A stretch of 64,000 nucleotides of DNA from Pseudemcibacter aquimaris (GTDB lineage: Bacteria > Pseudomonadota > Alphaproteobacteria > Sphingomonadales > Emcibacteraceae), in the NCBI RefSeq assembly GCF_028869115.1, contig NZ_CP079800.1, positions 1,612,001 through 1,676,000 of the forward strand. Reading direction: 5' to 3'. Both the position numbers and the translations under genes were made by a program. This document shows, one piece after another, positions 14,475 to 22,412 of this stretch. A model generated the notes under the pieces. It searched no databases. It was not told the origin of the DNA and worked only from the letters and a program-made list of their open reading frames with translations. Position 1 is the stretch's first letter. Each line of letters opens with the position of its first letter.

Positions 14475-14735
14475 TTACTTCACAGCCCTAACTGCATTGG
14501 CATTTGCTATTTTGCGGCGTTCTACGAATTGTGGTTGTTCTTCAGGCAATTTGTTTAATCGTTCGTATATATCAATGGCTTTTTCTGTTGAGTAATGTTT
14601 GAAGACTTGATTGCCAGGATGGCGAACTGTTATGGCGCTGGTGCGTTCATCGATGTCTTCGATGCTGACGACGTCCCCTTTTGCAACCATGGCAAAACCA
14701 TGTTTGGTTTCGAATTGTAAGTTTAAATGTGACAT
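14475..14735 (-). CDS. Conserved-looking small protein, unknown
   Basis: An 86-aa soluble protein beginning MSHLNLQFETKHGFAMVAKG. The first half is beta-rich (VVSIEDIDERTSAITVRHP), the second helical (TEKAIDIYERLNKL), followed by a basic tail. No family is recognised. It is the first host gene to the right of the dif-like site and lies just upstream of the response regulator on the same strand, about 100 bases away. Confidence 0.5.
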   Translation of the reverse strand: MSHLNLQFETKHGFAMVAKGDVVSIEDIDERTSAITVRHPGNQVFKHYSTEKAIDIYERLNKLPEEQPQFVERRKIANANAVRAVK

Positions 14736-14835
14736 GTGTTTAAATCCTGAAATATGTTGTTTAAGTACAGGATACTAGGTGAAACAACTTTTAATGATGT
14801 AATTAGTATATCAGAAAATACATGGGTTTTGAATG

Positions 14836-15531
14836 TTATTTAAATAATTTATACCCCACACCATGAATAGTGACAAAAATACCAGGACAGCCGAAACAGG
14901 CGAATTTCTTGCGGATATGGCGTATGTGGCTGTCGATTGTGCGGCTGCTGACGTATATATGGCCGTTATAGGCCATGGAAATGATCTGACTACGGGTATA
15001 AACCATTTCTGGATGTCTGATCATACCCTTAATAATAGAAAATTCAGTTGCAGTAAGTGATATTTCATTCTTTTGCCAAAATACCTGATGTGTGGCGATG
15101 TTTACCGATAATTCTTTTGCGTTTAACAGTATTGGTCTTTGTTCTTTTTGCCGTTCATTTTTCTGCCAATGAAGCCTTTTTAGAATCGCCTTAATTCGGG
15201 CAATTAATTCACGTGGGTTAAATGGTTTTTTTATATAATCATCTGCGCCTAATTCATAACCGATAATGCGGTCAATGTCATCGGCGTGATCAGATATAAA
15301 AACGATCGGAACATCAGATATTTTGCGTACTTCCCGGCATACATCAAGGCCGTCATAATCGGGAATATGGGTTTCAAGCAGGATCAAATCGATAGACCGT
15401 TCACCGAATATTTTTAACGCATCACGGCCTGTTCTTGCCTCTAACGATTTAAGGCCGATACGACTTATTTGTTTTGAAATAATACCGCGAATATGACTGT
15501 CATGATCCGCGATTAATATTTGCTTTGACAT
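14836..15531 (-). CDS. OmpR-type response regulator with Glu at the phospho-acceptor site
   Basis: A 231-aa protein with a receiver domain (residues 3-118) and a winged-helix DNA-binding domain (about 135-230; ATEFSIIKGMIRHPEMVYTR). The acidic pocket D9/D11 and the conserved Lys in DDYIKKPF are present. The phospho-acceptor position is Glu53 (LILLETHIP, where the family has LLD). Glu there often mimics the phosphorylated state, so it may be active without a kinase. No histidine kinase is adjacent. Targets are unknown; the nearest downstream unit is the small unknown gene. Confidence 0.85.
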   Translation of the reverse strand: MSKQILIADHDSHIRGIISKQISRIGLKSLEARTGRDALKIFGERSIDLILLETHIPDYDGLDVCREVRKISDVPIVFISDHADDIDRIIGYELGADDYIKKPFNPRELIARIKAILKRLHWQKNERQKEQRPILLNAKELSVNIATHQVFWQKNEISLTATEFSIIKGMIRHPEMVYTRSQIISMAYNGHIYVSSRTIDSHIRHIRKKFACFGCPGIFVTIHGVGYKLFK

Positions 15532-15612
15532 TAATAACTTCCCCGCTCAAATATCAAGAACTTAATCACCACTTTTACGCGATGATTAAGTTCAAATTTT
15601 GGCATTTATGTA

Positions 15613-17760
15613 TTATTTCTCCTTTCTTTTTCGTCTGATCATATAAATACCGACCATGCCAAGGATGGCCATGCCACCCATAATGCCGGGTTCAGGTGCG
15701 GATGAACCGGAAAAGCGCTGTGCAACGGGCGCTGCGGCGGCCATTTCAAGTAACTCTGCGGGTGATTGTTTCTTTACATCGCCGTAGGCCTTATCACTTA
15801 TGCCCTTAACCATCGGAAGCGGTACATCGCCATCAATATTGGCATTTGGGTTTGGATTTCTTATTTTTTCCGATACCGCGACGAATGATGTCCATTTGGT
15901 CACCAGTGAATGTGTTAGGCCTAAATCAACCACTTCTTTCTTTAATTGTTGCACGGATTTGTGTGTGTTTCTTAAACGTGCCGGAACATTTATATGGCGC
16001 ATTCTATCGGCGACTTGTGATCTGGCCCAAATGATGGGGATGCTTTCCCTGCCCTCAACGGCATCAGATGCGAGGTTAACGTTTAAGGGTAATGATGCTT
16101 TATTACCACGTGATTTACCGTTGATGCGGATTGTTTTATTGCCTGTTCCTTTATATTTTCCTTGGATACGGATGCTGTCACCGGCGAACAAATCCGGGAT
16201 AACGTCCGGTGTAATGTCGCTTACTTCCATATTCCCGAAATCAAGGGATATATCGGTAAGTACCGGTGCATTTAAGCGCTTGGAAAGGGCGATCGCGGCG
16301 TCCTCAACATCCTCGGTTGGGTCGATAAAGCGGGCAAAACCCCTTCCCTTACGCCCCATTTCGGATAGTAAATACCTATTTACGCCGGTACCAACGCCCA
16401 TGGCGAAAATGCGGGCCTCACCAATATTGGCGGCGATCATGTTTAATATTTGTGCCTCGTTCCCGATATAACCATCGGTTAACATGGTCACGAGCCGGAT
16501 TGCACCATCTTTCGGTGGTACGCCAAAGGCTTGTGTGATGGATGATGCGATTTCTGTGCCACCAGAACCGTATAAATGGTCAACGAAATATAGGCCTTTT
16601 TCGATGTTTTCCTTTGTGGCGAGCAGCGGCGTGCTTGAAAATTCAGTGGCACTAGAATTGAAAATGATGATGCGGAAATAATCCCCCTGTCGCAGGTTTC
16701 TTAAGGCATGACGCATGAATGTCTTGCTGGCTTCTATGGGTGCACCACCCATTGAACCTGATGTATCAATAACAAACACCATTTCACGATTTGATATCTG
16801 ATCGGCGGTTGGTGTTTTTGGTGGTTCAATCAATAAACTAAAATACCCGTCACCCGTTTCATTCATGGTTGATAGAAAACCAGCATCGGTTAATGCGCCA
16901 GCCAATTGATATTTAAGGACAAAATCACTGTTATCGATAATGCGGTCTTTGCGTAATTTCACGTTTCTGTTCTTAGTTGTTCCTGAAATTTCAATGTCAT
17001 GGGTGTCACTTGAAATGTTTTGAATATTAAGGTCGGCCGCCAGATTGACCTTAATCGATACGCGTTCCTGATCAATTTCATTTGGTAATGTTAAACCTGT
17101 CACGCCCGGATATTTCGGAAGTTCTTCAAGTTCCCATCTGCCGAATGGCGATCTGCTTGTGCTTTTTTGCCGTATGTTTACGCCGTCATCGAGGCTGATT
17201 GGTGCCTCACCTGCATTGGCGGGTTGATACCTTGGCCCAACGACAAGTGGTAAAACGAGCTCATAACTGCCGTCAATTTCTGGCACCACTTGTGTGTATT
17301 TGATTTTTATGTGGACGGTTTTACCGGGCATAAGGTTGGCAATTTTCTGCGTAAACATGTTTGGGCGATGCTGGCTTAACAGTGATGCTGTCTTACCTTC
17401 GCTTTTTGCACGCTCGAATGTTCTTATTGCCTCTTCTTTTCTTTTGATGATGGCGCGGGTGATTTCATCGCCGATTAACATAGTCATTTGGTACACGGCC
17501 GCGTCCTTATTCATGGGAAATAGATATCTTGCATTCATGGGAACGGAATGCGGGTTGGCGAAGCTTTGGGTGATTTCAACGCTCGCCAGGTCACCACTGA
17601 TATCTGTGACGATATCGGTTTTAAGTTGCGGCAGATAAGTAAGTTTGCCGTTCATTTCGGCTTCGATTGTGCCGCCCATTTTGATGTCCGCGGCATGTGA
17701 TGATGATAAAGTTATGTTTATGAAACAAAAGGTTATCACCAAATATAATATTCTATTCAT
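15613..17760 (-). CDS. VIT/vWA-domain protein with PEP-CTERM sorting tail
   Basis: A 715-aa exported protein. The ATG at 17760 is chosen over one at 17772 because GGAG lies 6 bases upstream; it overlaps the exosortase stop. Domains: signal peptide (to about 24), VIT domain (about 30-150; YLFPMNKDAAVYQM, then NMFTQKIANLMPG), vWA domain (about 325-500) with an intact MIDAS (FVIDTSGSMGG), and a C-terminal PEP motif near residue 690 followed by a helix (MGGMAILGMVGIYMI) and RRKRK. PEP-CTERM tails are recognised and processed by exosortases, and the gene just upstream encodes one. The protein is likely anchored or released at the envelope and may bind protein ligands through its metal site. Confidence 0.88.
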   Translation of the reverse strand: MNRILYLVITFCFINITLSSSHAADIKMGGTIEAEMNGKLTYLPQLKTDIVTDISGDLASVEITQSFANPHSVPMNARYLFPMNKDAAVYQMTMLIGDEITRAIIKRKEEAIRTFERAKSEGKTASLLSQHRPNMFTQKIANLMPGKTVHIKIKYTQVVPEIDGSYELVLPLVVGPRYQPANAGEAPISLDDGVNIRQKSTSRSPFGRWELEELPKYPGVTGLTLPNEIDQERVSIKVNLAADLNIQNISSDTHDIEISGTTKNRNVKLRKDRIIDNSDFVLKYQLAGALTDAGFLSTMNETGDGYFSLLIEPPKTPTADQISNREMVFVIDTSGSMGGAPIEASKTFMRHALRNLRQGDYFRIIIFNSSATEFSSTPLLATKENIEKGLYFVDHLYGSGGTEIASSITQAFGVPPKDGAIRLVTMLTDGYIGNEAQILNMIAANIGEARIFAMGVGTGVNRYLLSEMGRKGRGFARFIDPTEDVEDAAIALSKRLNAPVLTDISLDFGNMEVSDITPDVIPDLFAGDSIRIQGKYKGTGNKTIRINGKSRGNKASLPLNVNLASDAVEGRESIPIIWARSQVADRMRHINVPARLRNTHKSVQQLKKEVVDLGLTHSLVTKWTSFVAVSEKIRNPNPNANIDGDVPLPMVKGISDKAYGDVKKQSPAELLEMAAAAPVAQRFSGSSAPEPGIMGGMAILGMVGIYMIRRKRKEK

Positions 17761-19276
17761 TCGGTGCTCCATTTAATTGTGCAATGTTTATGTGCTTTTT
17801 GGAAAGTTCAAGTGCCGCGATCAGGGATTGATCAAAGGCATCATTATCAAATGATGGCGTAGTCCAATGTGAAATGCGCTGTATGGCCGTCCAGTCTTCT
17901 TCTGGATCTTGTAACCATCTGAACACCGCTTCTGACACATTGGTTGTCATGTGATTGTGTTTGGATGAAATAAAGGTAACGGCAACACGGTATTCTATTC
18001 CGTTTTTATCCGTTGCTTTATAAATTGCCGTTGGAATGGATGAATACTCAATACCACGATACTCAACATCCATCCCAAGGCCACGCAGGCAGTCATCAGG
18101 CGCATGTAAATGTCTGAGTGGTGCCGACGTTTTCACGATCATCAATGTCTGATCACCGTAAATTGCTTTTCTGGCGCTGCCGCCAAATTGTGTGAAATAT
18201 GCTTTTTCTTTATCTAATAACGGGATGTGGGTCGCAAATTCGTCCCCGATAACACTGGGTAATTCAAGCGGTATATCCCGCCTGCCCACGTCTGGTGCAT
18301 TTTTGGGGATTAATATGATGGCTATAGCGATTACGGCGAAAAGGCCCGCGAAATATGGTGTTTTTGGCTGTTTTTTACCGTTATCGATCCACCACGCGTC
18401 TTGTATTAGCTTTTTTGGTAACTGTTTCTGTGGCTTTTTGCCTGATAAAGCCCGCCTCGCCCATAATGCAATCGGTAACACCCCCAGGAAGAGCAAAAGG
18501 AGCCCGATCACATCATGGGTCGGCTGGGACATGACATCAATACCGAAGATAAGATGCGGAAACCCGATAAAGATGGCAAGCACAGAAATTCGGATTAAGT
18601 TAACGATGTAAGCGCTTAATATTGTTATAAAAAAACCTTTTAAGGCTTGCTTAAAGTTTGGTTTAATGATTGCTGAAAGTAACGTATAAAAGAAAAAGAG
18701 AAGCAATGCCGCCCTCGCCCCGGAACAAGGCAAATCAATCAATACATCCTTGTTATTGATTAAAATACGCAATCCTTCGCAGGTAACATTTTCAATTGTG
18801 CCCTGTAAAATCGTGCAGGCACCATCGGCAGACAGATTTTGAAGTCCATATCCAAGAACACGTTGAATAACCCGTTCCAGCGGGAATGAGAATGCAAAGG
18901 CCATCGACAGCCAAAATGGTGATAATGATCGTACACGTCTGTCAATTTTAAGAATTTTACCAATGGCATAGACATCAATCACGAGCGTGAGTGCCCCAAT
19001 CATATTCACCGCCAGCAATTGCCCGATTAATCTGGTAACCGCAGAGCCAAGCAACAGAATATAGGGGATGTTATTTGTCTGGTTTTCAGTGTTTTTAACG
19101 GGTGACGTAACCGACCATAAGAATAATGCGGCCGTCACAAGGAATATGATAAGTCCCGAACTGGCATATGACGGATCAAACCAGCTTGTCCCAAGCCAAA
19201 TGACTGGCTCATACGCGAGTAAGGCCGCAGCAAAGACCAGAATTAATTTTGAATGATGTGTATATAAATATCGCAT
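17753..19276 (-). CDS. Exosortase with C-terminal EpsI-like domain
   Basis: A 507-aa integral membrane protein. The transpeptidase-like triad is visible: C184 in DLPCSGARAA, R229 in NLIRISVLA and H254 in QPTHDVIG. Eight or so helices fill residues 10-270. From about 325 to 490 there is a soluble domain (HAPDDCLRGLGMD, AVTFISSKHNHMT) like the DUF3485/EpsI domain fused to several exosortases. It is translationally coupled to a single VIT/vWA PEP-CTERM gene (8-base overlap), the pattern of dedicated exosortase systems such as XrtN/XrtT types. Which subtype it is cannot be settled by eye. Confidence 0.88.
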   Translation of the reverse strand: MRYLYTHHSKLILVFAAALLAYEPVIWLGTSWFDPSYASSGLIIFLVTAALFLWSVTSPVKNTENQTNNIPYILLLGSAVTRLIGQLLAVNMIGALTLVIDVYAIGKILKIDRRVRSLSPFWLSMAFAFSFPLERVIQRVLGYGLQNLSADGACTILQGTIENVTCEGLRILINNKDVLIDLPCSGARAALLLFFFYTLLSAIIKPNFKQALKGFFITILSAYIVNLIRISVLAIFIGFPHLIFGIDVMSQPTHDVIGLLLLFLGVLPIALWARRALSGKKPQKQLPKKLIQDAWWIDNGKKQPKTPYFAGLFAVIAIAIILIPKNAPDVGRRDIPLELPSVIGDEFATHIPLLDKEKAYFTQFGGSARKAIYGDQTLMIVKTSAPLRHLHAPDDCLRGLGMDVEYRGIEYSSIPTAIYKATDKNGIEYRVAVTFISSKHNHMTTNVSEAVFRWLQDPEEDWTAIQRISHWTTPSFDNDAFDQSLIAALELSKKHINIAQLNGAPNE

Positions 19277-19367
19277 ACCCCCTTGATAATCATGGGATAT
19301 GGCGGATGAATGGATAAACTGTTACCATTCAAAGGTCATTTTGTGCAGATTTTGTGCACGAGGCACT

Positions 19368-20852
19368 TTAATCAGAAATTATATACGTTCTCCCTGCAAA
19401 TGTTACTGTGTTTAAGCCCTGATCGTTTTTATCAAGGGTAAATTTATGTCCAGAAAGCACAAAATATACATTTTTGCTATCCTCTTGAACGTCACGGTAT
19501 AATTTCATGGATTTAATAAAATCCCCAAATGTTATGAATAAACCGTCACTTGTATTATTCAGCGACACTGTTTTGGTATTTAAAAGGGCGGCGGGGTGTT
19601 TAGGTGTCCCTTCTTTTAATGTATATGTACCGTGATAAGTGGATTTGATTGCGTTTGTGATTTCGACTGTTTCTTTAATTTCGACTGGGTTCTCTGACCA
19701 ATTTAAAACATTAGAGGCGCCATAAAATATTTCATTCATAACTCGGCCGCCATTTTCTCCGTTCGTTAGCATCAAAATGCCACGGCCATCGGTGTAGCCG
19801 GTGAAGTTCGCCTTATATCCTTCGTTGGAACCAGTATGGCCAAATTCCATTATATTATTATCATGCTGAAATACCCGAAACCCAATTCCCCAATTGTTCT
19901 GATGTATTTTAAACAGCTCTGTGGCCATTTCTTTGCTTAAGATAGAGCCATCTTTTTGATGATAAATTTTATTTACCTGCTTTAAGGCCTTGGCGAGGTC
20001 AGTTGGGTTTGTCCATAAACTGGCGGCTGCCATTTCAGGGTATAGGTGATAGCTTTCAATCGGATTATCGTTAATTGGCTGTCCTTTATAATCATGTGCA
20101 AAGGCAATATTTTGTAGTTTCTCATCTGATAGATTTATTTCATAGCTGCTATGTTCCATTCCAAATGGTTCTATGACGTATTTCTGCATGATTTCAGGAA
20201 ATTTTAATCCTGTTACATCCTCCATTGCCATTTGCGCAATGGTATAGCCGCCACCGGAATAGTTCCATTTCGATCCTGGTAAATTCTCAACGAATACTTC
20301 GTCTGTGTTGGCGGGGTCCTTGCCACTAACGATTTGGACGAGGGTTGGTAATTCAACATTATGGCCATATCCAGGGAAACCCGAAATGGTTAACCCCGCA
20401 GTATGTGTTAATATCATGCGTAATGTAACGGGCTTTTCTTTTGTCAATTCGTTCTCGGATATCTTCCAACGTTTTAGATAATTATTAATCGGTTCATCGA
20501 GACTTAATAGCCCCTCTTCCACCAATCTTAAGGCCGCAATTGCAGATAAAGGTTTTGAGATCGATGCCGATTGAAAAACGGTATCTTTGGTAACTGCTTC
20601 ACCGTTCGCAGTGCTTTTTACGCCATAAGATTTTACCCATGCAATTTCGTCATTTTCGACGATCGCAACAGTAACGCCGGGTACATCATGATAATTCATG
20701 CGTTCAGTAATATTGAATTTTTCTGCTGTTTCCCCCTTAACACCCAAATAATAGGTTAAGGAATTCTCTATCTGATCATAATTTTGTGCATATGACGTAA
20801 TTGAAATATGAGTGAAAAGAAAAATGAATTGTATCAACAGGATAATACGCAT
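19368..20852 (-). CDS. Secreted class C beta-lactamase-like serine hydrolase
   Basis: A 494-aa protein. The ATG at 20852 has GGGG 6 bases upstream; the longer frame only offers TTG. A signal peptide (IILLIQFIFLFTH) precedes a serine beta-lactamase/PBP fold: SISK (nucleophile Ser and Lys, about residues 97-100), WNYSGGGYTIAQ with the Tyr of YxN/YSG, and GHTGSNEG near 340 in place of KTG. A C-terminal beta domain (about 395-490; lipocalin-like DUF3471-type) follows. Members include esterases, D-aminopeptidases and PBPs. Substrate unknown; true antibiotic resistance is unlikely. Confidence 0.8.
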   Translation of the reverse strand: MRIILLIQFIFLFTHISITSYAQNYDQIENSLTYYLGVKGETAEKFNITERMNYHDVPGVTVAIVENDEIAWVKSYGVKSTANGEAVTKDTVFQSASISKPLSAIAALRLVEEGLLSLDEPINNYLKRWKISENELTKEKPVTLRMILTHTAGLTISGFPGYGHNVELPTLVQIVSGKDPANTDEVFVENLPGSKWNYSGGGYTIAQMAMEDVTGLKFPEIMQKYVIEPFGMEHSSYEINLSDEKLQNIAFAHDYKGQPINDNPIESYHLYPEMAAASLWTNPTDLAKALKQVNKIYHQKDGSILSKEMATELFKIHQNNWGIGFRVFQHDNNIMEFGHTGSNEGYKANFTGYTDGRGILMLTNGENGGRVMNEIFYGASNVLNWSENPVEIKETVEITNAIKSTYHGTYTLKEGTPKHPAALLNTKTVSLNNTSDGLFITFGDFIKSMKLYRDVQEDSKNVYFVLSGHKFTLDKNDQGLNTVTFAGRTYIISD

Positions 20853-20920
20853 GGATGACCCCAATATTGTTTTATAAATTGCAATTGTATGATGGCATTA
20901 ATGTGATTTTAAATAAACAA

Positions 20921-20951
20921 AAAAAGGGCCCCACCTGTTAAGATGGAGCCC
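20921..20951 (-). terminator. Terminator of sqr
   Basis: On the minus strand GGGCTCCATCT pairs imperfectly with AGGTGGGGCCC across TTAAC... and runs into T's (A's at 20919-20925 on the plus strand). It lies 50 bases after the sqr stop. Confidence 0.75.
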
Positions 20952-21002
20952 TACCCCTGATAATATAATGAATATATCATCACAATTCTTTATGTGGTCA
21001 TA

Positions 21003-22253
21003 TTAATGATGACCGCTGTCCTTCTTGGTGGAACCGGCGAACCATTCGCGGCCTTTCAGCATGCAGTTCCAATAAACCCACGGAAGGATATCTGCCTTAA
21101 GAACCCACGCGAATTTTGTGGCCTTAAGTGTATTGTTAATCCATTTCGGGAATGTTGGCATAATTTTACCACCATATCCGAATTCTGCAAGGATAATTCT
21201 GTCCTTTGTCACTGTTAATGGACAAGAACCGTATCCTTCGTATACGGAATTAAGGGCTGTGCCATCTTTTTGCGCAAGAAGGTTTTCTGCAACAACAACT
21301 GCTTGCTTACGTGCGGCAGCAGCCGTTTTCGCGTTTAATGTCGCAACAACATCACCCACACCAAACACGTTATCGTATTTTGTGCTTTGTAATGAATTGA
21401 TATCAACCGCAAGGAACCCTGTTTCCGCCGCAAGTGGGCTATTTGCAATAAAGTCAGGTGCGCATTGTGGTGGGCACACATGAAGCATATCAAATTTTTC
21501 TTCTACGTTGGTGACTTTGCCGTCTGCGTCCGTTACGGCAAAAGTGGCGATTTGATTTTCACCGTCAACCTTGATCAGGTTTTTACCAAATGAAAGCTTT
21601 GCGTCATATCTTTCAACAAATTCCATTAGTGGTGGGATATATTCCGCAACACCAAATAACGCAGGACCCGCATTACAGAATTCAACGTCTGTGTTATCAA
21701 GCACGCCTTTCTTTTCCCATTCGTTACAGGATAGATACATTGCTTTTTGTGGTGCGCCGGCACATTTAAATGGTAATGGCGGCTGTGTGAAGATCGCCTT
21801 TCCGCCACGGAAACGTTGCACAAGTTGCCATGTGTATGGTGCGCCTTCGCGGACGTAATTTGATGTTACGCCGTTTTTACCGATCGCTTCTTCTAATCCC
21901 TCAACCGCATCGAAATTAAGTTTAATGCCCGGTGCAACCACCAGATAGTTATATTCAACCTTATCACCACGTTCCAGTGTCACTGCATTATTATCAGGAT
22001 CGAATGTTGCAACTGCATCTTTAATCCATGTCACGTCTTCTGGCATAACGTCGGCTTCTGGACGGATTGTTTCTTCTGATGAAAAGACACCTGCACCAAC
22101 CATAGTCCAGCCCGGTTGATAGAAATGTTCATCTTTTGGTTCGATGATCGCAATATTCAGCCAATATTGACGTTTAAGAAGACTTGCTGCTGTGGCGATC
22201 CCTGCTGATCCGCCGCCGACAATAACAATGTCAAATTTCGATTGTTCGCTCAT
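21003..22253 (-). CDS. sqr: Sulfide:quinone oxidoreductase
   Basis: A 416-aa flavoprotein. N-terminal FAD-binding motif VIVGGGSAGIATAASL, then IEPKDEHFYQPGWTMVGAG, a signature of SQR-type enzymes. Redox cysteines are visible in PPLPFKCAGAPQK, EFCNAGPALF and LHVCPPQCAPD. The second FAD contact is VFGVGDV near residue 305. The enzyme oxidises sulfide at the inner membrane and passes electrons to quinone; the C-terminus (WINNTLKATKFAWVLKADIL, PWVYWNCML) is amphipathic as expected for membrane contact. No other sulfur genes are nearby, so sulfide detoxification is a likely role. It diverges from the M1 peptidase gene. Confidence 0.9.
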   Translation of the reverse strand: MSEQSKFDIVIVGGGSAGIATAASLLKRQYWLNIAIIEPKDEHFYQPGWTMVGAGVFSSEETIRPEADVMPEDVTWIKDAVATFDPDNNAVTLERGDKVEYNYLVVAPGIKLNFDAVEGLEEAIGKNGVTSNYVREGAPYTWQLVQRFRGGKAIFTQPPLPFKCAGAPQKAMYLSCNEWEKKGVLDNTDVEFCNAGPALFGVAEYIPPLMEFVERYDAKLSFGKNLIKVDGENQIATFAVTDADGKVTNVEEKFDMLHVCPPQCAPDFIANSPLAAETGFLAVDINSLQSTKYDNVFGVGDVVATLNAKTAAAARKQAVVVAENLLAQKDGTALNSVYEGYGSCPLTVTKDRIILAEFGYGGKIMPTFPKWINNTLKATKFAWVLKADILPWVYWNCMLKGREWFAGSTKKDSGHH

Positions 22254-22412
22254 TAAATAAGCCCCTTTTTATTCTTGCTTGATGGAAGGTGACGAGCTTA
22301 ACCGAAATGGTGCATATATTAAAGTGAAAAAAAACGATAATTTACTAGGCATAACCTTATGTAGTTTGTATAGTCACCTTTCTACAAAAATATATAAATG
22401 GGAGCGAAATTT

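Noticed and set aside
15800-16471. Plus-strand 223-aa ORF
   Set aside because: It is fully antisense to the VIT/vWA gene, whose protein has clear domains; the ORF has no family character.
19368-20852. Antibiotic resistance beta-lactamase
   Set aside because: The KTG box is HTG and a C-terminal beta domain is present, as in esterase/peptidase relatives; there is no resistance context.
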